A stretch of 22,966 nt of DNA, from positions 1-22,966 of the forward strand of contig DGBF01000113.1 of the NCBI GenBank assembly GCA_002384725.1, read 5' to 3'. Every line of letters begins with the position of its first letter. The stretch's first letter is position 1. The translations under genes and the position numbers were made by a program. Positions 1 to 8,415 of the stretch are shown here, piece after piece. Below the pieces are notes generated by a model. It worked only from the letters and a program-made list of their open reading frames with translations. It was not told where the DNA came from and did no database searches. The DNA is from Flavobacteriales bacterium UBA4011. GTDB lineage: Bacteria > Bacteroidota > Bacteroidia > Flavobacteriales_D > Crocinitomicaceae.

Positions 1-436
1 CCCAACCATAAGTTCTTTCGAAAGACGTATTGTGTTTACTATTAAAATAGTCCAATTCTTTTTCAATGTTTTCTTTCGTCAACCTCAGAGCTAATTTTTG
101 TCGAATTTTAGTTTGGTCCATTTCAGGAAATTCTTTCATCAGACGAACAAGCATCCAATGTCCATGAACGGAACTGTGCCAATCAAAACAACCATAAAAT
201 GCCGGATGAAGTTCTTGGGGACTTTTCAAATCTTCCATAGTACCTAAAACTTGTCCCATCTTATTTGGAAACTCTTGATCCATACATTTCAAGGGCAAAG
301 AGGCCAAACGTTGAGCTTGAGGAACGTCTAAAATAAGACTCACTTTGCGTTTTCCAATTTGAATGTCATCGATTGGAGCTTCATACACACAGGAAGCAAA
401 AATCAGAAGTAATAAAAGCAAGCAGGCAATTTTCAT
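1..436 (-). CDS. DUF2891-family lipoprotein, 3' part cut off by window edge
   Basis: Read on the minus strand from the ATG at 434-436 and open to base 1, giving about 145 N-terminal residues. A hydrophobic leader of about 12 residues ends in a lipobox (FASC, cysteine 16), so the mature protein is probably a lipid-anchored periplasmic or outer-membrane protein. Residues 77-94 carry the motif HPAFYGCFDWHSSVHGHW, which I recognise as typical of the DUF2891 family, whose biochemical role is unknown. Family members are usually over 300 residues, so more than half of the gene probably lies outside the window. The start codon is one base beyond the dxr stop, so the two genes are almost certainly cotranscribed and translationally coupled. 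The family call rests on motif recall; the lipoprotein call is directly visible. Confidence 0.8.
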   Translation of the reverse strand, partial: MKIACLLLLLLIFASCVYEAPIDDIQIGKRKVSLILDVPQAQRLASLPLKCMDQEFPNKMGQVLGTMEDLKSPQELHPAFYGCFDWHSSVHGHWMLVRLMKEFPEMDQTKIRQKLALRLTKENIEKELDYFNSKHNTSFERTYGW

Positions 437-437
437 T

Positions 438-1595
438 TTAGTCAATTTTAGATAGTGCTAAACATCTCGCCTCAGTATCCACTTGAATGTAGTCGTCCAA
501 GTTTGGTTTTAGTATATTTTTCGTTTCGTTCATAACGAATTCATTGATGTTCGCCAGATCCAAAAATTTTATTTTATCCTTTAAAAAGGCATCGACAACA
601 ATCTCGTTACTTGCATTCAAGGCACAAGCAGCAGTTCCTTCCATTTCCATGGCTGTGTAGGCCAAATTGAGGTTTTTAAACGTCTCTTTATCGACTTGTT
701 CGAAGGTTAATTGCGGGTAATCCATAAAATTGAATCGCGGGAAATTAGAAGGTAAACGATCCGGATAAGTCAGAGCAAATTGAATCGGCAATTTCATATC
801 AGGCAATCCCATCTGAGCTTTCATGCTGCCATCTTCAAACTGAACCAATGAATGAATAATTGATTGCGGATGAACGATAACGTCAATTTGATCGGGTTTT
901 AGATTGAATAACCATTTGGCTTCAATCACTTCCAAACCTTTGTTCATCAAAGAGGCAGAATCGATGGTTATTTTAGCGCCCATTTCCCAGTTTGGATGTT
1001 TTAACGCCTGTTCTTTGGTTACTGAGGCCAATCTTTCGGCATTCCACCCGCGGAAAGGCCCTCCCGAAGCGGTTAAATAAATCTTCTCAATTTTGTTGTG
1101 GAATTCACCAACCAAACATTGAAAAATAGCCGAATGCTCAGAATCGACAGGGTAAATGTTTACACTTTTTTGCTTTGCCGCGGCCGTAACTAATTCACCT
1201 GCGCAAACTAAAGTTTCTTTATTGGCCAAAGCAATTGACTTTCCAGAATCAATTGCGGCAAGTGTTGGTTGGAGTCCTGCGTATCCGACCAGTGCTGTTA
1301 AAACAACATCAATATCAGAATATGTAACGACATCACAGAGCGATTTTTCGCCCGTGTAAACTAAAATATCATCGTCCCAAAGGGCTTGTTTTACTTTTTC
1401 ATATTGATTTTCATCAACAATTACTACAGATTGCGGCTTGAATTTTTTAGCTTGTTTAATCAGTAAATCACCGTTGAAATTTGCCGTAAGAACTAACAAA
1501 TCAAATTTATCAGGATGCGCTTCAATTACCTCCAAAGCTTGTGTTCCGATAGACCCTGTTGACCCTAAAATAGCAATTCCTCTTTTCGTTGACAT
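438..1595 (-). CDS. dxr: 1-deoxy-D-xylulose 5-phosphate reductoisomerase
   Basis: This enzyme converts 1-deoxy-D-xylulose 5-phosphate to 2-C-methyl-D-erythritol 4-phosphate with NADPH and a divalent metal. It is the committed step of the MEP isoprenoid pathway and is cytosolic. The 385 residues match the usual family length. GSTGSIG at 11-17 is the NADPH-binding loop and ANKETLV at 124-130 is a family signature. D151 and E153 (in PVDSEHSA) and E222 (in NKGLEVIEA) correspond to the metal ligands, and TASGGPFR (175-182) and the SLMNKG segment (215-220) form the substrate site. The gene heads a minus-strand pair with the DUF2891 lipoprotein gene. Another MEP gene, ispD, lies unlinked at 12124. 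A TAnnTTTG box sits only 5 nt before the ATG, suggesting a very short or absent leader. No truncation or missing key residue is seen. Confidence 0.97.
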   Translation of the reverse strand: MSTKRGIAILGSTGSIGTQALEVIEAHPDKFDLLVLTANFNGDLLIKQAKKFKPQSVVIVDENQYEKVKQALWDDDILVYTGEKSLCDVVTYSDIDVVLTALVGYAGLQPTLAAIDSGKSIALANKETLVCAGELVTAAAKQKSVNIYPVDSEHSAIFQCLVGEFHNKIEKIYLTASGGPFRGWNAERLASVTKEQALKHPNWEMGAKITIDSASLMNKGLEVIEAKWLFNLKPDQIDVIVHPQSIIHSLVQFEDGSMKAQMGLPDMKLPIQFALTYPDRLPSNFPRFNFMDYPQLTFEQVDKETFKNLNLAYTAMEMEGTAACALNASNEIVVDAFLKDKIKFLDLANINEFVMNETKNILKPNLDDYIQVDTEARCLALSKID

Positions 1596-1930
1596 GGTTA
1601 CAAAAGTAAAAGATATAGTACTTAAAAAATCGGTTTTGGAATTATTTATTGCAGTAGTTTTAAACGAAAATTCGGACGGTTGAATGTTTGGATTTGGTTT
1701 TAATGGAGTGAGATTTAATTTCTAGACAAATATCGAACCCAACGAAATGAAGAAATAAAAATTTAAATTTTTAGATGAAGTGCTTTTGTTAACTGTTTTA
1801 ACTTGCTGATTAAAAAAGACTTACTAGTTCAGATCAAAACCAATCTAATTATCTTTTTTTAAAAGCTCTCATTTTTAAATTTACTTTAATTCGTGGCAAG
1901 AAAACAGGTACAAGTCCGTAACTTCACCCC
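1596..1930. other. Intergenic region between divergent dxr and DUF6495-like genes
   Basis: These 335 bases separate two divergent transcription units and are very AT-rich. They hold the -7 box for dxr and a 16-bp AT-only palindrome (1757-1772, AAAAATTTAAATTTTT), which has little information content. I see no RNA gene, no convincing additional ORF and no clear promoter for the plus-strand gene. Confidence 0.5.
1601..1608 (-). promoter_or_regulatory. TAnnTTTG -7 box directly before dxr
   Basis: On the minus strand TACTTTTG matches the Bacteroidota -7 consensus TAnnTTTG exactly. It lies 5 nt before the dxr ATG, so transcription starting a few bases downstream would give an almost leaderless mRNA. 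No clear TTTG element is visible 19-21 nt upstream, so this is a half-supported promoter. Confidence 0.4.
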
Positions 1931-2407
1931 ATGAAATACAGAATGCTCACCAAGGAAGAACAAATAATTTTCGATGAAGATTTCAAAGCCTTTTTGATCA
2001 CCAACGGTGTTCATGCCGAAGAATGGGCCGAAATGAATAAATCGGATGTTCCAAAAGCCACAGAGCTGGTCGAACTTTTTTCTGATATCGTTTTGGAAAA
2101 AGTATATCAGAAAATTGAATTCTTGGAGTATCGTTCTTTAGATTCATGTCTCGTTTTTCAATGTACACCTGATGATATAAAACTCATTTCAATAACCCCA
2201 AAACAAAAAGATGGAACGGATCTTTCTACACCGGAAAGCATACACGAAGCATTGACTAAAAACGCGCAGAATTTGACTGTTTTAAAAACATCCAAACAGT
2301 ATTCACCTTTGCGTGAAATGGAGATTCATAAAATGATAGAGCAAGGTTGTGTTGCTTCATCGAAAGAGTTCTGGAATGCCCTAGAACGCTCAATATCAGT
2401 AGAATGA
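1931..2407 (+). CDS. DUF6495-like uncharacterised protein
   Basis: The product is a 158-residue soluble, acidic protein with no signal peptide or membrane segment. The N-terminus (MKYRMLTKEEQ), a central LFSDIV..KVYQKIEFLEY segment at about 49-67 and the closing helix around MIEQGC (136-141) line up, from memory, with a family of about 160 residues common in Flavobacteriia and now called DUF6495. Some members have been misnamed as histidyl-tRNA synthetase; nothing of an aminoacyl-tRNA synthetase is visible here. No enzymatic motif is recognised. Its stop overlaps the next ATG (ATGA at 2404-2407), so it is translationally coupled to the SUFU-domain gene, which suggests a shared role that I cannot name. 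Confidence 0.75.
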   Translation: MKYRMLTKEEQIIFDEDFKAFLITNGVHAEEWAEMNKSDVPKATELVELFSDIVLEKVYQKIEFLEYRSLDSCLVFQCTPDDIKLISITPKQKDGTDLSTPESIHEALTKNAQNLTVLKTSKQYSPLREMEIHKMIEQGCVASSKEFWNALERSISVE

Positions 2408-3009
2408 GAGCGCAATTAGAAGAAAGATTTGGGAAAGAATTCATCACGGTATTTAAACAAGTGGACGAGAGTTTAGAGCTTCTGCTGATCGATATTCCTT
2501 TGAAATCACCTGTGAAAGTTTTGATGACGAGTGGTTTGTCGAACTACGATATGCCTGTGCATGAGCGCTACAAAGGACGAGAAAATGTGGAGTTGTTTTT
2601 CTGTTTGCCGAGGTATTGGGACATTAACGAAAAAGATAATCCAAACCGACAATGGCCTGCAGATTGGTTGGAGAAATTGGTCAAACATTTACAGGAGAAG
2701 AACGGATGGTTCGGACCCGGACATACGATTCAATGCGACAAAGAATTTAAAGCTTTATCGGAAACAATGAAAGAAAATCATTTTATAATGGTGGATCCTA
2801 TTCTTTTAAAAGAGAAACTTCAGCCCCTTCAAGTCGGTGAAAAACAGATACATTTTTTGGGAATCATTCCAATGTTTGGAGATGAAATGGACTACAAACA
2901 GGGCAAAGGGACACACAAACTCCTTAAGAAATTTCTAGCAAAAGGCATTGATGAAAAACTGGATGATTTTCGCGAAACAGTTTTAAAAAGCCGGTTTAAA
3001 TTCTGGTAG
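2404..3009 (+). CDS. Suppressor-of-fused (SUFU) domain protein
   Basis: The product has 201 residues. The segment PVKVLMTSGLSNYDMPVHE followed by ENVELFFCLPRYW and WPADWLEKLVKHL resembles the bacterial SUFU domain (Pfam SUFU), and GWFGPGHTI also fits. Animal SUFU binds Gli factors; the roles of the bacterial homologues are poorly known, with links to polymorphic-toxin immunity suggested for some. The start at 2404 is chosen because it forms an ATGA overlap with the upstream stop; the frame stays open upstream to 2347, but that would overlap the neighbour by 61 bases. No toxin-like gene lies beside it. The 3' end overlaps the convergent gene at 2983-3453 by 27 bases, so the LKSRFKFW tail is read against the end of the opposite gene. 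Confidence 0.75.
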   Translation: MRAQLEERFGKEFITVFKQVDESLELLLIDIPLKSPVKVLMTSGLSNYDMPVHERYKGRENVELFFCLPRYWDINEKDNPNRQWPADWLEKLVKHLQEKNGWFGPGHTIQCDKEFKALSETMKENHFIMVDPILLKEKLQPLQVGEKQIHFLGIIPMFGDEMDYKQGKGTHKLLKKFLAKGIDEKLDDFRETVLKSRFKFW

Positions 3010-3453
3010 TTCAAGAATAACTTGGAAATCTTGACTTATACTATTTCTTAAAAGAAAATTATAAGTCCCTAAATCACGAGTTTGACTTACATTTTTTCCC
3101 TTGATATCTACTAACCAAGAGGCCCCTGTATTGCCTTCGTAACCTTCAATCAGCATGAGATCAGGGTGGGTAATGGAAGTGTAAAATTTCAGAAAAGGGC
3201 CTTCTCCCGTAGAAAAAGCGTAATCAAATGATTCCTTGGTTAATAGATTGGTGATTTTAAGTTCATGATCAATTTCCCAGTCCTTAAAGCAAGTTTCGCA
3301 TTCGTCCGAGGTAATTTCAATACTGTATTTGTCGTCAATTTGAAAATCTAATCGATGTGTTCCTTCAAGATATTCCCAAATATAAAAGGAGAAGACAAAA
3401 ATAACCAAGCCAATGAAAACACCTAGATATATTTTTAGGAATAAACGTTTCAA
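2983..3453 (-). CDS. Small single-pass membrane-anchored protein, unknown
   Basis: The product has 156 residues. Residues 5-27 form a strongly hydrophobic segment after MKRLFLK, giving an N-terminal membrane anchor or uncleaved signal; the rest is a polar beta-rich domain probably outside the cytoplasm. A CxxC pair (C52 and C55 in DECETC) could form a disulfide or bind metal. I do not recognise a family. It begins 5 nt after the asd stop and is probably cotranscribed from the asd promoter. The 3' 27 bases overlap the SUFU gene on the other strand. The ORF being intact, the plausible anchor and the tight operon spacing support it as a real gene. Confidence 0.7.
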   Translation of the reverse strand: MKRLFLKIYLGVFIGLVIFVFSFYIWEYLEGTHRLDFQIDDKYSIEITSDECETCFKDWEIDHELKITNLLTKESFDYAFSTGEGPFLKFYTSITHPDLMLIEGYEGNTGASWLVDIKGKNVSQTRDLGTYNFLLRNSISQDFQVILELPEFKPAF

Positions 3454-3458
3454 AGGGT

Positions 3459-4448
3459 CTACTTCAGAAGTTGTTTTGCAATTAAAAGTTGCCCAATCTG
3501 AACTGCATTTGTAGCAGCTCCTTTTCTTAAATTATCAGAAACAATCCACAAATTCAAAGTTTTGTCTTGTGATTCATCACGACGAATTCGACCCACAAAA
3601 ACATCATTTTTCCCTTCCGCAGTTCGAGGCATCGGGTATTCGTTGTTCGCTAAATTATCTTGAACCGTTATTCCAGAAGTCGCTGAAAGTAAATTTCGCG
3701 CTTCAGCCAAATCATAGTCGTTTTCAAATTCGACATTTACAGCTTCTGAATGTCCTCCAACGACAGGAACACGCACGGCCGTTGCACTCAAGCGTATTTT
3801 CGGGTCTAGAATTTTCTTCGTTTCGTTCCACAATTTCATTTCTTCTTTTGTGTAACCATTGTCTAGAAAAGAATCGCAATGTGGAATACAGTTTTTATCT
3901 ATCGGATGCGGATAGGCCATTTCTCCCGAAATACCATTTCGTTCATTTTCCAATTGTTGCACTGCTTTCACACCAGTTCCCGTTGTTGACTGATACGTTG
4001 ACACGATTACTCGTTTAATGGTGTATTTTTTGTGTAAAGGAGCAAGTGTCATCAAAAGTTGAATGGTAGAACAATTCGGATTGGCAATGATTTTATCCGT
4101 TTTCGTCAAAACATCTCCATTGATTTCAGGAATCACTAATTTTTTATCAGGATCCATTCTCCAAGCGGAACTGTTGTCAATAACTGTTGTTCCAGCCGCA
4201 GCAAACTTAGGCGCCCATTCCAATGAAGTATCTCCGCCGGCCGAGAAAATAGCGATGTCGCACTTAGCATCAATAGCAGCTTGCATGCCCATGCACGGGT
4301 ATGATTTACCTTCGTAGTCAATCATTTTACCAATGGATCGATCAGATGCAACAGGAATTAATTCTGTAATTGGGAATTTTTCTTCCGCTAAAACTTTCAA
4401 CATTACTTGGCCAACCATTCCCGTTGCCCCAACGACTGCTACTTTCAT
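3459..4448 (-). CDS. asd: Aspartate-semialdehyde dehydrogenase
   Basis: This enzyme reduces beta-aspartyl phosphate to aspartate semialdehyde with NADPH, the branch point to lysine/diaminopimelate, threonine and methionine. It is cytosolic, and 329 residues is the normal length. GATGMVG at 7-13 is the dinucleotide-binding loop. NPNCST places the nucleophilic cysteine at C126. H233 in GGHSEAV is the general base, and R226 (RVPV) is consistent with substrate binding. ANPNC and STTGTG are typical of the bacterial type. The gene leads a two-gene minus-strand unit with the small membrane protein. A promoter-like TAATTTTG lies about 27 nt upstream. Nothing is missing or odd. Confidence 0.97.
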   Translation of the reverse strand: MKVAVVGATGMVGQVMLKVLAEEKFPITELIPVASDRSIGKMIDYEGKSYPCMGMQAAIDAKCDIAIFSAGGDTSLEWAPKFAAAGTTVIDNSSAWRMDPDKKLVIPEINGDVLTKTDKIIANPNCSTIQLLMTLAPLHKKYTIKRVIVSTYQSTTGTGVKAVQQLENERNGISGEMAYPHPIDKNCIPHCDSFLDNGYTKEEMKLWNETKKILDPKIRLSATAVRVPVVGGHSEAVNVEFENDYDLAEARNLLSATSGITVQDNLANNEYPMPRTAEGKNDVFVGRIRRDESQDKTLNLWIVSDNLRKGAATNAVQIGQLLIAKQLLK

Positions 4449-4461
4449 AACGCGAATTTAA

Positions 4462-4469
4462 TACATTTG
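4462..4469 (+). promoter_or_regulatory. -7 box for the lamin-tail protein gene
   Basis: TACATTTG matches TAnnTTTG exactly and lies 43 nt before the ATG at 4513. No clear TTTG partner is seen 19-21 nt upstream. Another near-match (TATATTTA, 4485-4492) is closer to the gene, so the active start is uncertain. Confidence 0.35.
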
Positions 4470-4475
4470 TGGAGT

Positions 4476-4508
4476 CAAAATTACTATATTTACTTACGTT
4501 TTATACAA
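4476..4508 (-). promoter_or_regulatory. Promoter for asd
   Basis: On the minus strand TAATTTTG (4476-4483) fits TAnnTTTG exactly, and TTG (4506-4508) lies 22 nt upstream, slightly longer than the usual 19-21. The ATG is about 27 nt downstream of the box. The element overlaps the region serving the divergent gene at 4513. Confidence 0.5.
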
Positions 4509-4512
4509 TGTA

Positions 4513-7083
4513 ATGCAAACAAAAATTTGGTTTTTCCTTATATTTCTGTCTTTCGGAGTTAATGCTCAAGTGACAGAGACTTTTTCTGATGGCGACTTTT
4601 CCGCTAATCCTTCATGGATAGGCACCACAGCTGATTATATCGTTAATTCAAGTTTTGAGTTGCAAACCAATTTGGCAGTTGCCGCAACCTCTTACTTAAG
4701 TGTGTATCATGGACTTACAACTTTGAACGACAAGGAATGGAGATTAAGGGTGAAAATGAGTTTTTCTCCTTCCACTCAAAATTTTGGTCGAATTTATCTT
4801 TGTGCTGCAAGCCAGGATCCGACGACAAATCCTGATGGCTTTTATATTCAATTGGGCGAAACAGGGGCAACCGATGCGGTGAAATTATTCAGTCAAGTGG
4901 GGGGAGCCTCTACCTTAATTTGTTCTGGTGCGGCTGGTGCAATTGCCAACTCTTTTGATTTTGGGATACAAGTAATTCGAAACAATTCAGGATTATGGTC
5001 ACTCAGCACCGATGCTGCAGGAGGAACGAATTATGTTTTTCAATCCAACGGCACGGATGCTACAAATTTACTTGGAACGTATTTCATTTGGCAATGTACT
5101 TATACGGTTTCCAATGCGAACAAGTTTTATTTAGATGATATTTATGTTGGCAGCGTAATCCTTGATCTCGCGGCTCCGGCATTAATCTCCGCTGTTGCAG
5201 TTGATGCGACGCATGTAGATGTTTTCTTCAATGAACCTTTGGAAATCATCGCTGCTCAGAATGTAGGAAATTATGACATTCAACCCTTCAATAGCGCTTC
5301 AAACGCTGTTTTAGATGTTAGTGACCCAAAATCGGTTCATTTAACAACTGCGACGCCGCTTTCCAATGGCAATCAATATACCTTGTTTGCTTATAACATA
5401 GAAGATTTAGCTGGAAATGACACGACGTTACAATCGACGACGTTTACATTTTTTATTCCCGAAACACCACTTCCAGGCGATGTGATTATCAATGAAGTTT
5501 TTGCTGATCCCTCTCCCGTTATTGGTTTGCCAGAATTAGAATTCGTTGAAATTTACAACCGTAGTAATAAATACTTTGACCTTGCAGGGTGGAAAATCGG
5601 TGATATAAGTGCAGACGGAACGATTGCTACAAGTATTTTGGCGCCAAATGAATATCGCGTATTGTGCAGTGTTTCTTCTGTGCCATCGTTTACGAATTCT
5701 GCTGGGGTTTCCAGTTTTCCGAGTCTGAATAATGCTGGTGATGATTTAGTCTTGAAAGATCCGAATGGCATTGTTTTGGACAAAATAAGTTACACCGAAG
5801 ATTGGTACCAAGATTTAATAAAACAAGCCGGGGGTTATACCTTGGAAAGAATCAACCCGACATTAGTTTGCTCTTCATCGCATAATTGGATCGCTAGTAA
5901 CGCCGCCCTTGGAGGGACTCCTGGCACACAAAACTCTGTTTATGATGCTTCTATGGATACGCAAGCACCAAGTGTTTCATTAGCGCTTGCATTGGCACCC
6001 AATGTGTTGACATTGCAATTTAGCGAACCAATGGATGCAGTTATTTTACAAGCAGCGAGTTTGACAGTTCAGCCCGCTTTAACGGAAACCAATCGCATTT
6101 TAAATGGCACACAACCAACGGAAATGAGCGTTTTATTCACGCCAAATATTGCTCCATCTACCACTTATACTTATGAGCTAAGTAATGTAGAAGATTGTGC
6201 TGGAAATGTGACCACTATTAAAGGGTTTTTTATTCTTGCGGATGATCCTGTGAAAGGCGATATTGTGATTAATGAGATATTATTTGATCCAATTACTGGC
6301 GCAAATGATTATGTTGAATTATACAATACATCTGATAAAGTTTTCGATTTGTTTCATTTGAATTTCGCGAGTATTAGCAATGATACCGTAGCCAATGTTA
6401 AGCAAATTCCAGAGCATTTTATTTTGTTTCCTGGTGAATATGCCGTTGTCACGAAGGATACAAACAGCGTCAAAACGATTTATCCAACACATGGTGTTGG
6501 GCGTTTTATGAAAAGCGAACTGCCGACCTATGCCAACGATGCGGGAACAGTAATCTTAAAAACGGACTTTTTGATTCTCGATAGCGTCTCATACACAGAC
6601 GATTGGCACTTCAAACTTCTAGATGCAAAAGACGGTAAAGCTTTGGAAAGAATCAATGCTTTAGACGGAAGCAACGATGCAAACAATTGGCATACGGCTG
6701 CAGAAGCGATTGGGTTTGGAACACCTGGTTTAGAAAATTCACAATTTGTTCCGTATAGTGAAAGTGGGGATTTAAGCTTGCCAAATAAGGTTTTTTCACC
6801 GGACAATGATGGCTTTGAGGATGTGTTGCAACTGCGATATTCTATGGCAGAAAATGGAATGTTGGCCAATATTTCTATTTATGACGACCATGGTCGATTG
6901 GTTAGAAAGTTGAGCGAAAATGAATTTTTGGCTACCGAAGGCGTTATAGTTTGGGATGGTGTAAAAGATGACGAAACGAAAGCGAGCATAGGTCAATACA
7001 TTGTTCTTTTTGAAGCTTTTCAAGCCACTTCGGGGACTAAGTTTGCCGCTCGCAGGTCCTGTGTTTTGGCAGGAAAATTATAA
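4513..7083 (+). CDS. Secreted protein with two lamin-tail domains and Ig-like domains
   Basis: The product has 856 residues. Residues 1-18 form a signal peptide (hydrophobic core, cleavage after VNA, then Q). After an N-terminal beta-rich lectin-like region (about 20-215) come two Ig-like modules (about 216-310 and 480-575), each with a FxEPL/SEPM strand and an EDxAGN motif as in bacterial Ig-like (Big_5-type) domains. They alternate with two lamin-tail domains, beginning at VIINEVF (about 324) and IVINEIL (about 584). The last 100 residues start with FSPDNDGFED (761-770) and look like a FlgD-type Ig C-terminal domain, possibly a T9SS signal variant rather than canonical type A or B. The protein is likely exported or displayed on the surface; the function is unknown. 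The LETM1-related gene follows after 28 nt. Confidence 0.85.
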   Translation: MQTKIWFFLIFLSFGVNAQVTETFSDGDFSANPSWIGTTADYIVNSSFELQTNLAVAATSYLSVYHGLTTLNDKEWRLRVKMSFSPSTQNFGRIYLCAASQDPTTNPDGFYIQLGETGATDAVKLFSQVGGASTLICSGAAGAIANSFDFGIQVIRNNSGLWSLSTDAAGGTNYVFQSNGTDATNLLGTYFIWQCTYTVSNANKFYLDDIYVGSVILDLAAPALISAVAVDATHVDVFFNEPLEIIAAQNVGNYDIQPFNSASNAVLDVSDPKSVHLTTATPLSNGNQYTLFAYNIEDLAGNDTTLQSTTFTFFIPETPLPGDVIINEVFADPSPVIGLPELEFVEIYNRSNKYFDLAGWKIGDISADGTIATSILAPNEYRVLCSVSSVPSFTNSAGVSSFPSLNNAGDDLVLKDPNGIVLDKISYTEDWYQDLIKQAGGYTLERINPTLVCSSSHNWIASNAALGGTPGTQNSVYDASMDTQAPSVSLALALAPNVLTLQFSEPMDAVILQAASLTVQPALTETNRILNGTQPTEMSVLFTPNIAPSTTYTYELSNVEDCAGNVTTIKGFFILADDPVKGDIVINEILFDPITGANDYVELYNTSDKVFDLFHLNFASISNDTVANVKQIPEHFILFPGEYAVVTKDTNSVKTIYPTHGVGRFMKSELPTYANDAGTVILKTDFLILDSVSYTDDWHFKLLDAKDGKALERINALDGSNDANNWHTAAEAIGFGTPGLENSQFVPYSESGDLSLPNKVFSPDNDGFEDVLQLRYSMAENGMLANISIYDDHGRLVRKLSENEFLATEGVIVWDGVKDDETKASIGQYIVLFEAFQATSGTKFAARRSCVLAGKL

Positions 7084-7111
7084 TAGTATTTATTTTCAAT
7101 TCTCTAGAAAA

Positions 7112-8371
7112 ATGCTAGCACCTGGTTCCAAAGGTTGGATAAACAAATACTTCGATTTAGAACGAAGGAACGAGTTCTCGCTTGAATTCTCGGTACCAAA
7201 GGGCCTGACCAGAAAGGAGTATGTCCATTTGAGGTTTTTACGTTCGGGAATCGTTTTCGGGTTTCCGGTAAAAAGAATTTTTGCCAATGAATTAAAAGAT
7301 TCAAAATGGACGCAGAACGAGAAACTTAAAGTCCTGCTGTTCGAGTCTTTGTTGTTGATTTATTTAATGGAGAATAGTGAGGAACCTCTCGACCCAGAAA
7401 AATTTAAAGCGTCTTTGCTGTCTTTTTATGCCGAACACAATGCAAGCGGATTGTCTAAGGTTTTTGGCTTGTTTATGAAAGAAACGCCTGATGAAAGATT
7501 AGAGAATATACTTACCCAGCGCTTGTCTGTTAAATCAAAGCTTATTGAGGGTCAATACTGGTTAGGATATTTATCTAATACCTTTGTTTATTTGGATATC
7601 GTGCTGTATCGAAATTTTTTAAAGAACAGAAAAGAGACGCTTTCGAACTACAATGAATTGGCCAATAATGCACTTGTTGCTATTACGATGGCGGCCTATT
7701 CGGATGACATTATCACCGATCAGGAAAAAGCCATGTTCAAGGTTTTTCTCTCCTCTGCCAATTTGAAGGATTCCGAGGAAAGAGTGGCAAAACTCCGGTT
7801 CAAACACGGTGCCAGTCTTGCCGATTTTTCGGAGATAGCGAAGTCAAATGTGCTGTTCAGGCGTTTCCTAATCGACATTACGGCTTTAACGATTTTCGTG
7901 AATCAGGAACGTTTACCGGAGGAAATACAGTTCTTTAATGAAATGTGTGATTTTTTGGATGTTCCTAAAAAAGAAGTGCATAATGCCATGACTATGATAG
8001 AGAATTTTGTTTTGCAAAATTCAAGTCAAATGTCTCTTCTAAGTTCGAGATCATCGTATGAAAAACTATATGGAAGTGTTTCCAAGCGATGGATAAAGGT
8101 GTTAAGCAGAAATTCGGACAAGCTAGCCTTAGAGCTCAAAGAGAGCAAGGAGTTGGTTCAATTAATTCGAAAATCAACCTCAGACGAGCTTTCAAAAGAA
8201 GAGAAAGAATTGGTGAAATCGCAGTTTATGGATATTGTGAAATCGATGCCAGCACTCGCCATTTTTATGTTGCCAGGGGGAGCTCTTTTGTTGCCTCTGA
8301 TCTTAAAAATCATTCCAGATTTAGTTCCTTCTGCTTTTCGTGACAATGAATTGGACGATGAACCCCAATAA
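7112..8371 (+). CDS. LETM1-related protein
   Basis: The product has 419 residues from the ATG at 7112. The frame is open further back, but an earlier start would overlap the lamin-tail gene, and MLAPGSKGWINKYF resembles family N-termini. The C-terminal part carries ESKELVQLIRKST, LSKEEKELVKSQ and then KSMPALAIFMLPGG and LLPLILKIIPDL, the LETM1 signature with its hydrophobic segment. Mitochondrial LETM1 is a cation/proton exchanger and ribosome-associated inner-membrane protein; bacterial homologues in Bacteroidota are often labelled biofilm-associated, and their activity is not established. The middle (about 180-310) is helical and may be TerB-like, which I infer weakly from DDIITDQEKAMF. It lies 28 nt after the previous gene and 44 nt before ssb, probably in one transcript. 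Confidence 0.88.
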   Translation: MLAPGSKGWINKYFDLERRNEFSLEFSVPKGLTRKEYVHLRFLRSGIVFGFPVKRIFANELKDSKWTQNEKLKVLLFESLLLIYLMENSEEPLDPEKFKASLLSFYAEHNASGLSKVFGLFMKETPDERLENILTQRLSVKSKLIEGQYWLGYLSNTFVYLDIVLYRNFLKNRKETLSNYNELANNALVAITMAAYSDDIITDQEKAMFKVFLSSANLKDSEERVAKLRFKHGASLADFSEIAKSNVLFRRFLIDITALTIFVNQERLPEEIQFFNEMCDFLDVPKKEVHNAMTMIENFVLQNSSQMSLLSSRSSYEKLYGSVSKRWIKVLSRNSDKLALELKESKELVQLIRKSTSDELSKEEKELVKSQFMDIVKSMPALAIFMLPGGALLLPLILKIIPDLVPSAFRDNELDDEPQ

Positions 8372-8415
8372 TTAACCCACATTTTTTCCTTAAATTTAAG
8401 AAAAGCCAAAAACAT

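Noticed and set aside
1757..1772. Perfect 16-bp palindrome before the DUF6495-like gene
   Set aside because: It is made only of A and T in AT-rich DNA, so chance occurrence is likely.
1931..2407. Histidyl-tRNA synthetase label for the DUF6495-like protein
   Set aside because: At 158 residues it lacks all class II synthetase motifs; such labels in databases are misannotations.
7001..7111. Upstream extension of the LETM1-related protein overlapping the lamin-tail gene
   Set aside because: The extension is antagonistic to the well-supported end of the upstream protein and does not resemble family N-termini; the ATG at 7112 fits.
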